A stretch of DNA of 64,000 nt from a virus, in IMG/VR virus record IMGVR_UViG_3300043409_000928, positions 186,001 to 250,000 of that record. One strand, given 5' to 3'. Below the pieces are notes generated by a model that had not been told where the DNA came from, ran no database searches, and saw only the letters and a list, made by a program, of their open reading frames with translations. Numbering within the stretch: the first letter of the stretch is position 1; every line of letters begins with the position of its first letter. Both the position numbers and the translations under genes were made by a program. Below are positions 51,604 to 58,574 of this stretch, piece after piece.

Positions 51604-51998
51604 CTACGCATTTTACTAATTGCTTCAGCTTCTTCGCTACTAAAAATTGGGACTGCATTACTCTTGTGCATGGTTCCAATTCCCAGTATCTTAGTTCCAG
51701 TATAACACTGAACGGGCTTTGTTGCAACCGGACCTAGTATTGTATCAGACCTGCTGGGCCTGCGCGGCCCTGTATCCCGTATATGTGGTCGAGTAACAAC
51801 AGGCCCATTAAAAGACTTGGTAGTGGTCTTAATTTTACCATCAGAAAATGGTTTAAACTTGGTCCAAGACTCTTTGGTCTGTTCCCATTGTTCTTCAAGT
51901 TCGCGGGCCTTACGAGCATGTTCGGCACTGGCAAACTTGCGCTTGGTTTTCTTTTTGCCTGTAGTACTAAGCCACGGGCCTTCTAGATGCATGGTCAT
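51600..51998 (-). CDS. Conserved hypothetical basic phage protein
   Basis: A protein of 132 residues. MTMHLEGPWLSTTGKKKTKR and KFASAEHARKARELEEQWEQ form a series familiar from hypothetical proteins of many phages. Strongly basic N-terminus, Pro/Arg-rich middle (RDTGPRRPSRSDTI). The function is unknown. The promoter's -10 is 5 bases from the first ATG; the Met at 51992 is an alternative start. Confidence 0.7.
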   Translation of the reverse strand: MTMHLEGPWLSTTGKKKTKRKFASAEHARKARELEEQWEQTKESWTKFKPFSDGKIKTTTKSFNGPVVTRPHIRDTGPRRPSRSDTILGPVATKPVQCYTGTKILGIGTMHKSNAVPIFSSEEAEAISKMRR

Positions 51999-52003
51999 GC
52001 TTT

Positions 52004-52032
52004 ATTATAGCACCATGCAACAGCTTTGTCAA
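52004..52032 (-). promoter_or_regulatory. Perfect consensus sigma-70 promoter
   Basis: Minus strand TTGACA (52027-52032), 17-base spacer, TATAAT (52004-52009). The predicted transcript would begin at or just before the downstream ATG. Confidence 0.85.
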
Positions 52033-52107
52033 CGGATTAAATGCAGTATGCAATAGTCAAAAGAAAATGCTCACTTTCGTAAAAATCGGGCACGACTCCT
52101 ATTCTAC

Positions 52108-52148
52108 GGACCAGCAGCCGGTCCACACTTATGATAACGCAAAGCGTT
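52108..52148 (-). other. Two adjacent RNA hairpins downstream of 52169-52369
   Basis: GGACC/GGTCC (7-base loop, 52108-52124) and AACGC/GCGTT (3-base loop, 52136-52148) lie after the 66-residue gene. Neither is followed by a T-run, so they look more like RNA-stabilising or processing elements than terminators. The remaining bases up to 52168 carry no gene. Confidence 0.5.
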
Positions 52149-52168
52149 CCTAAGGTAGTGTGTTCTTA

Positions 52169-52369
52169 TTAAGCCTGTTGCCTTGTTGCGTCAGTTGTAT
52201 TAATCCAAGCCATGAAAAGTGATTCCATATCTGCTTTGTCACCAGCCTGCCAGTTTTTTGATGCAACTTCAAATTCTTCAGCAAATTTGCTAACAACCCA
52301 TTCGTCAAAATTTTGTTTGCCGTCTTGCAGTTGCCAAATAGTTCCTTCTTGATCTGTCCATGTAGTCAT
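52169..52369 (-). CDS. Small protein, tandem duplicate
   Basis: A protein of 66 residues: MTTWTDQEGTIWQLQDGKQN, then FDEWVVSKFAEEF. Nearly identical in its first 60 residues to the 85-residue protein encoded 78 bases upstream; it lacks that protein's Ala-rich tail. Acidic, helical; function unknown. It has its own late-type promoter. Confidence 0.75.
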   Translation of the reverse strand: MTTWTDQEGTIWQLQDGKQNFDEWVVSKFAEEFEVASKNWQAGDKADMESLFMAWINTTDATRQQA

Positions 52370-52419
52370 AATATTTAATTCCTTAAATTAAGTAGGGAAT
52401 TTTCTACTCCCATTAATTT

Positions 52420-52427
52420 TATTTATC
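52420..52427 (-). promoter_or_regulatory. Late-type promoter, duplicated with its gene
   Basis: Minus strand GATAAATA, 50 bases before the ATG. Surrounding bases are shared with the copy at 52753, so promoter and gene were duplicated together. Confidence 0.6.
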
Positions 52428-52446
52428 TTACGGTAGTGTGTTCTTA

Positions 52447-52704
52447 TTAAGCCCGGCCGCCTGCTGCCACTCGTGCCGCTGCCGCTTCTGCTTCGTTGCG
52501 AGCAATTCTTGTTTGATTTACCGCGTCGGTGGTGTTGGCCCAAGCAGAAAAAAGTGATTCCATATCTGTTTTGTCGCCAGCATTCCATTTGGTTGATGCA
52601 ACAGTAAACTCGTCAGCAAATTTGCTAACAACCCATTCGTCAAAATTTTGTTTACCTTCTTGCAGTTCCCAGACTGAACCTTCTGCGTCTGTCCATGTAG
52701 TCAT
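52447..52704 (-). CDS. Small protein, tandem duplicate (longer copy)
   Basis: A protein of 85 residues: MTTWTDAEGSVWELQEGKQN, FDEWVVSKFADEF, then an added helical tail RNEAEAAAARVAAGGRA. Same family as 52169-52369. Function unknown. Late-type promoter at 52753. Confidence 0.75.
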   Translation of the reverse strand: MTTWTDAEGSVWELQEGKQNFDEWVVSKFADEFTVASTKWNAGDKTDMESLFSAWANTTDAVNQTRIARNEAEAAAARVAAGGRA

Positions 52705-52752
52705 GTGTTTAATTCCTTATATTAAGTAGGGAATTTTCTATCCCATCAACTT

Positions 52753-52760
52753 TATTTATG
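52753..52760 (-). promoter_or_regulatory. Late-type promoter
   Basis: Minus strand CATAAATA, 49 bases before the ATG of the 85-residue gene; seven of eight bases match the T4 late element. Confidence 0.6.
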
Positions 52761-52847
52761 TTAGACCGGGCTATAAGGGTTTCTTGGACGGTCTGTGCCG
52801 TCATCTTCCGGATAAACCGGGTATTGGTTTTCGTTTTCTGGTTCCAT
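52761..52847 (-). CDS. 28-residue acidic microprotein
   Basis: MEPENENQYPVYPEDDGTDR begins it and it ends NPYSPV. It is Pro/Asp/Glu-rich and lies 2 bases after the membrane-peptide gene. Support is positional only, so it may be spurious. Confidence 0.4.
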   Translation of the reverse strand: MEPENENQYPVYPEDDGTDRPRNPYSPV

Positions 52848-52849
52848 GA

Positions 52850-52984
52850 TTATTTCACAATAGGCAGTTTTACAGCTACCTGTGCAATAGAGTCATATAG
52901 CCATGATACATATATGCAATTAGATATTGATAACACGGCCACAAAAAAGGTTATTGCAAATAACCAAAATAGATATCTTGTCAT
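52850..52984 (-). CDS. 44-residue membrane peptide
   Basis: MTRYLFWLFAITFFVAVLSI starts a single membrane span that continues to about residue 30; the tail is short. AGGAG lies 9-13 bases upstream. The start overlaps the stop of the 67-residue gene. Confidence 0.6.
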   Translation of the reverse strand: MTRYLFWLFAITFFVAVLSISNCIYVSWLYDSIAQVAVKLPIVK

Positions 52985-53184
52985 ATTGATTTTTCTCCTG
53001 TTAGACCCGGACGAGAAAACCAAAGTTTAAACCATTCTTCTGTGCCCGGACGAATGTTATGTTTTTTCATATATTCGCCCTTCTCTGTTCCACCATGCGT
53101 TAGTGGACTGGCACTTTCAGCAGGTACAGTACTGTCAATCCCAGCAAGCTTTTTCAAACGCTCTAGATCAACTATATCTTGCAT
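52981..53184 (-). CDS. Small protein with RLKKLAGI motif
   Basis: A protein of 67 residues: MQDIVDLERLKKLAGIDS, then a polar linker and HNIRPGTEEWFKLWFSRPGL. DLERLKKLAGI matches DVSRIRKLAGL in the next gene upstream, so the peptide is a shared module, perhaps a targeting or binding signal. Function unknown. Confidence 0.68.
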   Translation of the reverse strand: MQDIVDLERLKKLAGIDSTVPAESASPLTHGGTEKGEYMKKHNIRPGTEEWFKLWFSRPGLTGEKSI

Positions 53185-53188
53185 ATTC

Positions 53189-53587
53189 TTATTCTTCCTC
53201 GCCGCCTTCAGCGTATTCTCTTAGATCTTCAATTAGGCCTTCAATGGACTTGCTCATACGGTCAACGTAACCATAACCACCCAGGCTGGTTTTAATGTGT
53301 GCAAATGTGTAAGCTTCCATTGAGCGATACTCGTTGGGCAAATGGTGTTTCACCAGTGATTCAACACTTTCCAATGCCACACCCATTTCCTGTAACAGTT
53401 GCTCCAGATCATTGGCCAGTTCAGTGGCTTCTTCATTTGACATGCCAGTGCTGAGCTGTTCTTCAACTTGGGTGCCTGTTGCGGTGGAACTGTTGGCCAG
53501 GCCTGCCAATTTGCGAATGCGGCTAACATCATATGACTGATCAATGTTAATACTGCCCATTCCTTCTACTATCTGCTTCTTATCCAT
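53189..53587 (-). CDS. Conserved phage protein with RIRKLAGL motif
   Basis: A protein of 132 residues from MDKKQIVEGMGSINID. QIVE-G resembles a prohead-protease site near the N-terminus; DVSRIRKLAGL follows. The rest is an acidic helical domain (ELANDLEQLLQEMG, YTFAHIKTSLGGYGYVDRM) that I recall as a conserved hypothetical in T4-like phages. A virion role is inferred only. Confidence 0.65.
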   Translation of the reverse strand: MDKKQIVEGMGSINIDQSYDVSRIRKLAGLANSSTATGTQVEEQLSTGMSNEEATELANDLEQLLQEMGVALESVESLVKHHLPNEYRSMEAYTFAHIKTSLGGYGYVDRMSKSIEGLIEDLREYAEGGEEE

Positions 53588-54068
53588 GTTGCTTTCCTTT
53601 GTGAGATTTGGTACGTTTGGCTGTCTTTTTACCATGTCTTCTGACTTTCTTTGGATGTGCTCTACCAAACCGTACCTTAATTATTTTTCCAGTGTCCGAA
53701 TCCCTAATGTACAAGTAGAATTTTTTGCTACCTTTGTAATGATAGGGCTTTCCTAACACAACTTCTTTACCTTGATATTCAGCTTCTTTAATTTGTTCTT
53801 GCCCATCTACAGGTGCGGCAGTTGGGAAAAACACCGCCAACTGCTTTCGCATTGTATCGGTTTGAACATCTACAGTAAGACTTGCACTCCATCTTGGATC
53901 TTTGGCTTCTTGTGAATTTCTAGCAATATACCCACTGGATTCATCTAGCATTTCAACTACTAAATCCTGCCCGTTGGCTTCGATTACTCTACCATATGTT
54001 TTAACACCTGGTGCAATGAGTTCGATTACATCGCCTACAGTTGGGGAATCTAACTCCCAGATCTTCAT
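53580..54068 (-). CDS. Protein with DUF5872-like C-terminal domain
   Basis: A protein of 162 residues starting MKIWELDSPTVGDVIEL. The first part is a KOW-like beta unit (GRVIEANGQDLVVEML), then a linker, then KFYLYIRDSDTGKIIKVRFGRAHPKK, which resembles the DUF5872 domain of phage proteins, here ending in a basic tail. The start fits the packaging-type leader set loosely. GGAGG lies 7 bases before the ATG. Confidence 0.65.
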   Translation of the reverse strand: MKIWELDSPTVGDVIELIAPGVKTYGRVIEANGQDLVVEMLDESSGYIARNSQEAKDPRWSASLTVDVQTDTMRKQLAVFFPTAAPVDGQEQIKEAEYQGKEVVLGKPYHYKGSKKFYLYIRDSDTGKIIKVRFGRAHPKKVRRHGKKTAKRTKSHKGKQHG

Positions 54069-54082
54069 AAAAAACCTCCACA

Positions 54083-54090
54083 GTATTTAG
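54083..54090 (-). promoter_or_regulatory. Late-type box in leader of 53580-54068
   Basis: Minus strand CTAAATAC, only 15 bases before the ATG and next to the GGAGG site. Weak support. Confidence 0.35.
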
Positions 54091-54120
54091 CAGAGGCTTT
54101 TGGTTATTGATATGAATATA

Positions 54121-54234
54121 TCAAGCCATAGTAATAGCAATGAACGCCAACATAAACATCAGTACAGCACCCACAATAGGTAGCACAACATGTATGTGTT
54201 TGACCACTGACTCTACTGGATCAGGCTGGTGCAT
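54121..54234 (-). CDS. 37-residue membrane peptide
   Basis: MHQPDPVESVVKHIHVVLPI begins it and a single membrane span continues to the C-terminus (VGAVLMFMLAFIAITMA). Its start lies in the last codons of the 41-residue gene. Function unknown. Confidence 0.55.
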   Translation of the reverse strand: MHQPDPVESVVKHIHVVLPIVGAVLMFMLAFIAITMA

Positions 54235-54346
54235 TGTACACAGCCTTGGCTTCTTCTACTCGGCCTTGACGAGCAAGACTTGCGGCCGCACGGGCTTGAC
54301 CAAATGCTTGTAAAAATGACCAGATTGCGTTGGTAAATGTTTTCAT
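54221..54346 (-). CDS. 41-residue small protein
   Basis: MKTFTNAIWSFLQAFGQARA begins an Ala-rich amphipathic helix; the end is EEAKAVYNAPA. ATGA overlap with the 53-residue gene upstream, AAGGAAACG as ribosome site. Function unknown. Confidence 0.6.
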   Translation of the reverse strand: MKTFTNAIWSFLQAFGQARAAASLARQGRVEEAKAVYNAPA

Positions 54347-54504
54347 TGATACGTTTCCTTTTGATAGTTAAATTGTCGGATGTAGTTTTCCAACTGTGCG
54401 GCATCGGTAATGCCTTTGTCTGCTAGATAAGCGTCTAGGCGGCTTTGGTAGTTAGAGCTGGGAAACATTTCTGCTAACCTTTCTAACATTCTTTCTAATA
54501 ACAT
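54343..54504 (-). CDS. 53-residue small protein
   Basis: MLLERMLERLAEMFPSSNYQ, then SRLDAYLADKGITDAAQLEN: two helices with a YQSRL-x-AYLADK piece familiar from small DUF3563-like proteins of phages and bacteria. It is coupled to the next gene by ATGA. Confidence 0.6.
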   Translation of the reverse strand: MLLERMLERLAEMFPSSNYQSRLDAYLADKGITDAAQLENYIRQFNYQKETYQ

Positions 54505-54580
54505 TGTGTGTCCTTATAAGTGAGAAACGGCATCAGCTTTTGGCCGACACCGTTATAAAATTAAATTTTAGACGAGCTTC

Positions 54581-54808
54581 TTACTCGGCTGTTTTTTTAG
54601 TTGTTTTAGCCACGGTGTCGTATCCTGGAAGCTTGAATGCTTCTAGGCTTTTGTAAGCTTCTGTGGCCTGTGTTTTAACAGTCTCAGCAAAGCGAGTGTT
54701 GACATCGGTAATAGTTTTTGTAAATTCAACTGATGCGGCTGTTAACTGCGTAGCGAATTCTTGTGTCAACTTGGCGTTGGCTTGAAATGATTTGTATAAA
54801 TCGAACAT
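54581..54808 (-). CDS. Phasin-like protein
   Basis: A protein of 75 residues, all helical: MFDLYKSFQANAKLTQEF, then AASVEFTKTITDVNTRFAET. The pattern resembles the N-terminal half of phasins that coat polyhydroxyalkanoate granules. It is much shorter than cellular phasins. AAGGAAAACAAA precedes the ATG. It may influence carbon storage in the host or just be a helical look-alike. Confidence 0.55.
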   Translation of the reverse strand: MFDLYKSFQANAKLTQEFATQLTAASVEFTKTITDVNTRFAETVKTQATEAYKSLEAFKLPGYDTVAKTTKKTAE

Positions 54809-54891
54809 TTTGTTTTCCTTTAATAAGCAAATGTTTAGTAGCCTCTAATGAGCACTACCTACTAAGTAGAAACGCTATCAGCGTTTGTACT

Positions 54892-54919
54892 AGTATAACA
54901 TATATATGTTGCGGTGCAA
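54892..54919 (-). promoter_or_regulatory. Sigma-70-like promoter with leader hairpin
   Basis: Minus strand TTGCAC (54914-54919), 16-base spacer, TATACT (54892-54897). The transcript would start with a hairpin AAACGC/GCGTTT near 54866-54885, which may protect the 5' end of the phasin-like mRNA. Confidence 0.55.
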
Positions 54920-54956
54920 CATCATTGTAGCCCGTTTTAAAGGATTTTACGGGATT

Positions 54957-55970
54957 TTAGTGACCATTCACTAATTTTGCAAATAGACCACTGGCCAGGT
55001 TCTTGCCTTTGCTTTCACACTGAATATCAAAGCGGTCAGCAAATGTGGCGGCCCAATCGTTCACTGCTGAGTTCCAGTAAAAGTCTGAGTGTGCTCTGAG
55101 CTTTTGTTTCTTATAACCCTGAGCCAATAAATTGGCCATGTCCGGCATAGTGTCTGAGTCATGCCCAACCAAATAATCTTCCCTACTCACACTATAATGC
55201 ATGGCAGGTCGGACACCACGCCAGCTATCAATCACACGTGACACTCTATCGTTGGTGGGCTGAATGTATTCACCTGTACGAATCCAGTGATGGTGTATGT
55301 CAAGCACCAGGGCACAATGCTTGGCCAGCTCAAGGCTTGAGTCAATGCCCCAGGCATTTTCATCGTTTTCAATGGTGATGCAGTTGCGGGCTTCTGGCGA
55401 CAATCGTTCAAGGGCTGATACAATGCCGGCAGGTCCTTGCTTGCCTGAGATGTGTACATTGATCTTAAAGTCCTGGAACGACTTTCCGTATCCCATCCAG
55501 CGAACCAAGTCTGCATGATATTCAAACTCCAAAATACTACGCTCAACAATGCCAGGATTCTCACTGGCCAATACACAAAACTGACCTGGGTGAAAACTTA
55601 GACGCACGTCTAATCTACGTGCGGCTTCACCTACAGGAGCAAAGATTCTAGCACAATGATCCTGCACGTCTGTTTGCTTCCAAAAAGGAATCCATTCTTC
55701 GTGTGTGTAGCCCTGTAACATTTCACTACCCAGGCGCACCATGCGTCTATGTTCAGGCAAAGTGGCCACACGTTCAACTAACAGCAGAGCCGCTCTAGCA
55801 TTGTGGTTCATGATGTCCCACTGACGTTGTTCAGCTTCACTTTTGTGTTCACGTAGCCAGCGCATGGTGGTGCTACGTCCGTTTAAGTCTCGATCCACAG
55901 CACTGACTTTCATGCCAGCCACTTCACTAGGATCATTGATCCACTTACAACAAAAACCCACACGACCCAT
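54957..55970 (-). CDS. uvsE: UV damage endonuclease (UvsE/UVDE family)
   Basis: A protein of 337 residues. MGRVGFCCKW begins the TIM barrel; RLSFHPGQFCVLAS, KINVHISGKQG, CITIENDE and LVLDIHHHW carry the metal-binding His, Glu and Asp residues of the family. It nicks DNA 5' of UV photoproducts, which fits a virus of sunlit water. Full length and all motifs present. Own promoter 23 bases upstream of the ATG. Confidence 0.92.
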   Translation of the reverse strand: MGRVGFCCKWINDPSEVAGMKVSAVDRDLNGRSTTMRWLREHKSEAEQRQWDIMNHNARAALLLVERVATLPEHRRMVRLGSEMLQGYTHEEWIPFWKQTDVQDHCARIFAPVGEAARRLDVRLSFHPGQFCVLASENPGIVERSILEFEYHADLVRWMGYGKSFQDFKINVHISGKQGPAGIVSALERLSPEARNCITIENDENAWGIDSSLELAKHCALVLDIHHHWIRTGEYIQPTNDRVSRVIDSWRGVRPAMHYSVSREDYLVGHDSDTMPDMANLLAQGYKKQKLRAHSDFYWNSAVNDWAATFADRFDIQCESKGKNLASGLFAKLVNGH

Positions 55971-55992
55971 ACATTCTCCTTATGTGTATGTT

Positions 55993-56021
55993 ATTGTAAA
56001 TGAAAACAGCGGTTATGTCAA
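55993..56021 (-). promoter_or_regulatory. Sigma-70 promoter for uvsE
   Basis: Minus strand TTGACA (56016-56021), 17-base spacer, TACAAT (55993-55998); AAGGAGAATGT is the ribosome site. Confidence 0.82.
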
Positions 56022-56046
56022 CTGCTGTGTATAGTGCCACGAAGCA

Positions 56047-56159
56047 GGGACGAAATGAAAATAGTCAAACAGCAAACGTCAAATAGCTAATATCAAACAT
56101 GGGTCTTTTGTTTAGGCATCACATCAAACATCAAAGTATTTTTTTGATGCCTAAACAAG
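56047..56159. repeat. 14-bp inverted repeat next to TCAAA direct repeats
   Basis: TTGTTTAGGCATCA (56108-56121) and its exact complement TGATGCCTAAACAA (56145-56158) flank a 23-base loop. TCAAAC/TCAAAT/TCAAAG repeats occur five times between 56067 and 56136. No gene is present in 55971-56251. This could be an RNA hairpin, an operator region or part of an origin. Confidence 0.7.
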
Positions 56160-56251
56160 ACAATTTGGAATTAGTTGTTCAAACTAAGCCATAGGTTCAT
56201 CAATTAAGATGATGTATTTTCATTCCCCACCCTGGACTAAGTGTGGCAGTC

Positions 56252-56827
56252 TTAGTCTAGCCCAAGTTCAGAAAGCACAAGTGCAATCTGTTCGGGTACT
56301 TCAAACTCTGTACGGACATTGATACTGACCATCTCGTCCTTGATCTTGCGTCGACGTCGACGAATCGTTTCAAGACTGCGCTTGGCTTCATCCAGCAGTT
56401 CCTGTGTGGCAACATTCACTGTTACTTCATATGTGCGACCATAGATACTGCGCTCACTGTCTTTGGATTCTCGGCGAGATGCAATTTCTTGTGTGAGTGA
56501 ATCCATGACAGGACGAACTTCAAGTTCGGTAATAGTTTTGACACGACTCTCTGCACTGGCCAACATTGCTTCTTCTGCAAGGTAGTCAGTGATGCCAATT
56601 TCGGCATTTTTCTTGGCAACCATGGCACGAATGAAACGGTTTGCTTCAAGCAAGCGGCCCACCCGCTGGTTGTTTTCACGGACCAGTTGTAATTGGCTGT
56701 TCAACTTTGCCTCAATGTCAGTATCAAAAAGACTGATGCTTAATGCAGACTTTTCTGTGCCTAGACGCTTGATTTCGTCGATGATTGTTTGCTGGACCAC
56801 ACTGGCCTTGCGTAGATTAATCTTCAT
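56252..56827 (-). CDS. Coiled-coil hypothetical protein
   Basis: A protein of 191 residues, almost wholly helical: KASVVQQTIIDEIKRLGTEK, EAKLNSQLQLVRENNQRVGR and a basic segment KRSLETIRRRRRKIKDE. The C-terminal part is beta-rich (FEVPEQIALVLSELGLD). No family is recognised. Driven by a consensus promoter. Confidence 0.72.
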   Translation of the reverse strand: MKINLRKASVVQQTIIDEIKRLGTEKSALSISLFDTDIEAKLNSQLQLVRENNQRVGRLLEANRFIRAMVAKKNAEIGITDYLAEEAMLASAESRVKTITELEVRPVMDSLTQEIASRRESKDSERSIYGRTYEVTVNVATQELLDEAKRSLETIRRRRRKIKDEMVSINVRTEFEVPEQIALVLSELGLD

Positions 56828-56865
56828 TTGTTTGTCCTTTAAGTTGTAATTTGCTCTATGTGATA

Positions 56866-56894
56866 ATTATATAGGTATTACACTGTGGTGTCAA
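56866..56894 (-). promoter_or_regulatory. Perfect consensus sigma-70 promoter
   Basis: Minus strand TTGACA (56889-56894), 17-base spacer, TATAAT (56866-56871), overlapping the 3' end of the thioesterase gene. Confidence 0.85.
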
Positions 56895-57336
56895 TGTCTT
56901 TTGGACATCTTGGCAAAGTAAATTTGCCGTAGCTTTTCATAATAAGAAGTCCATTGGTATCATTGGCTCGAATGGTACCATTTAATTCAATACAGTCATG
57001 AAGAACAGTGGGAATCACCTGTGCAAACAGCCACCTGTCAATTCGTGCCGCTCGAACAAACTCGTTGTTCAACTGCAAGGTGTACGAATTATTACCGCCT
57101 GACAAGTCCCATATTGCGGCAGACATTGCATAATCCATATAGGTCATAAGTGCTCCGCCGTGTGTGACATTCATCACATTACGATGGCCCTTATGAGCAT
57201 ACCAGGCAAAATCACTTACACCGTGATCAGGAGAGAACCGATACCAAGCATGTAGTGTATGTGTGGCAAAGTCGTCCCAATGCTTGCTTCTAAGATTATA
57301 ATTGAGTAATCTTAGGCCTGCCTGCGTGTATTTCAT
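56878..57336 (-). CDS. PaaI-type hotdog thioesterase
   Basis: A protein of 152 residues. NVTHGGALMTYMDYAMSAAIW is the hotdog active-site helix (HGG ... D), and TLQLNNEFVRAARIDRWLFA is the following strand pair. The family hydrolyses acyl-CoA thioesters. With the desaturase it could alter host lipid metabolism. It starts one base before the preceding stop region and ends inside the next promoter. Confidence 0.82.
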   Translation of the reverse strand: MKYTQAGLRLLNYNLRSKHWDDFATHTLHAWYRFSPDHGVSDFAWYAHKGHRNVMNVTHGGALMTYMDYAMSAAIWDLSGGNNSYTLQLNNEFVRAARIDRWLFAQVIPTVLHDCIELNGTIRANDTNGLLIMKSYGKFTLPRCPKDIDTTV

Positions 57337-57717
57337 TTAACCCTTCAGAATATTTCTGAAATAGGCCACAGCGGCTTCTTCAACCTGTTCGGGTGTGGCA
57401 TCGTCAGGTACATCCAACTCTACATCGTCTGTGCTGGCTTCAACTTCCCAATTGAGTCCATCAGGCAGGACCTGATCAATTTCATAGCTGATCAAATCGC
57501 CTGCGGCTGATCCTTGCTCACTGTTGACAATATCAGTACCAAGTTGGAACATATAACAAATTTTTCCTTTGTCGTTCATGTGTTCTAGTACATCATCACT
57601 AATGACAATGTCACCAATTTCATCTTCAATGATTTCGGTAATGTCTTCAAATTCAGTTTCGGTAAGTTCTCTGTCTACACAGATTCTTACATAGTGTTTA
57701 GGTTCAAGCGTTTCCAT
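57337..57717 (-). CDS. Acidic hypothetical protein
   Basis: A protein of 126 residues from METLEPKHYVRICVDREL; very acidic (EFEDITEIIEDEIGDIVISD). No known motif. AAGGATGGAATT upstream provides a ribosome site. Located between the nitroreductase and thioesterase genes. Confidence 0.65.
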   Translation of the reverse strand: METLEPKHYVRICVDRELTETEFEDITEIIEDEIGDIVISDDVLEHMNDKGKICYMFQLGTDIVNSEQGSAAGDLISYEIDQVLPDGLNWEVEASTDDVELDVPDDATPEQVEEAAVAYFRNILKG

Positions 57718-57727
57718 AATTCCATCC

Positions 57728-58573
57728 TTAATCAAAATTGAATCCCATTTGCCTTAGACTACTACTTACATTAGTTTTAGTCCATGATACTGCCATCCGT
57801 TCTACCAGTCTCGTTGAGTAGCTGTAATTGCTATTGCCATCAAAGTAAACTTTATCATAATCTACAAATTCATCAAATTTTGTAGGCTCATATTTGCCGT
57901 TATGTAAAATGACCTTTGTTTGTATTCTCGGTTTGACCTTCCTCTGATGCACGGGCCATACTGGATGACCAACTGCCATGCCAAAAATTGGAAATGTTAG
58001 TTTGGGAAAACCAAACTCTTTTTCAAATAGTTCAACTGGTATTTGTCTAATTGCACCACAATACATTATGCCCAATTTCATTGATTCTGCCGCACTGGCA
58101 AAGGCCTGCGCGGCAATTGTTGCATCAATGATTGCCTTTAAATGATATTCGGCTCTGCTTGTTTGTTTTAAAATCTCACTACTAAAAGGAGTTGTTTTAT
58201 GAATTTCATGTAATAAAAAATCTATCCTGGACAGGTCAGCAATCCATATCAAGAAAACTGGAGCAGTCTTGATTACCCCAACATTGTAAGAATCAACTGC
58301 ACCAATGGCCTCTCTGGCCAGTCTTGTTGAAAATAATTTTTCTTTGTCTTCTGCGGTAGTTAAAGCCAAGACACTATAGGTCTGCAACATGCCACTGGTT
58401 GAAGCACTTTGCGCCACTGCCAATAAAACTTCTAATGTTCCAGCATCCAACGGTTGTGTTTTAAAATCTCTAACGGTAGACCTTGACAGTTGAGATTGAA
58501 TATAGTCATTTAATGGAATGTTGGGAGTGTCCAATGGCAGGCCAAACCTACGCTGATATAAATTTAAATCCAT
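57728..58573 (-). CDS. Nitroreductase-family FMN protein
   Basis: A protein of 281 residues. SRSTVRDFKTQPLDAGTLEV is the FMN-phosphate-binding start of the family; AQSASTSGMLQTYSVLAL, IDATIAAQAFASAAESMKLG and GMAVGHP complete the pattern. Close in layout to NfsA-type enzymes. The substrate is unknown. It may supply reduced or oxidised flavin chemistry for a phage pathway; it sits beside the protease and fibre genes. Confidence 0.85.
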   Translation of the reverse strand: MDLNLYQRRFGLPLDTPNIPLNDYIQSQLSRSTVRDFKTQPLDAGTLEVLLAVAQSASTSGMLQTYSVLALTTAEDKEKLFSTRLAREAIGAVDSYNVGVIKTAPVFLIWIADLSRIDFLLHEIHKTTPFSSEILKQTSRAEYHLKAIIDATIAAQAFASAAESMKLGIMYCGAIRQIPVELFEKEFGFPKLTFPIFGMAVGHPVWPVHQRKVKPRIQTKVILHNGKYEPTKFDEFVDYDKVYFDGNSNYSYSTRLVERMAVSWTKTNVSSSLRQMGFNFD

Positions 58574-58574
58574 A

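Noticed and set aside
54213-54404. 63-codon frame overlapping the small genes
   Set aside because: The 41- and 53-codon frames have ATGA coupling and better ribosome sites; this frame's protein is Ser/Arg-rich without a pattern.
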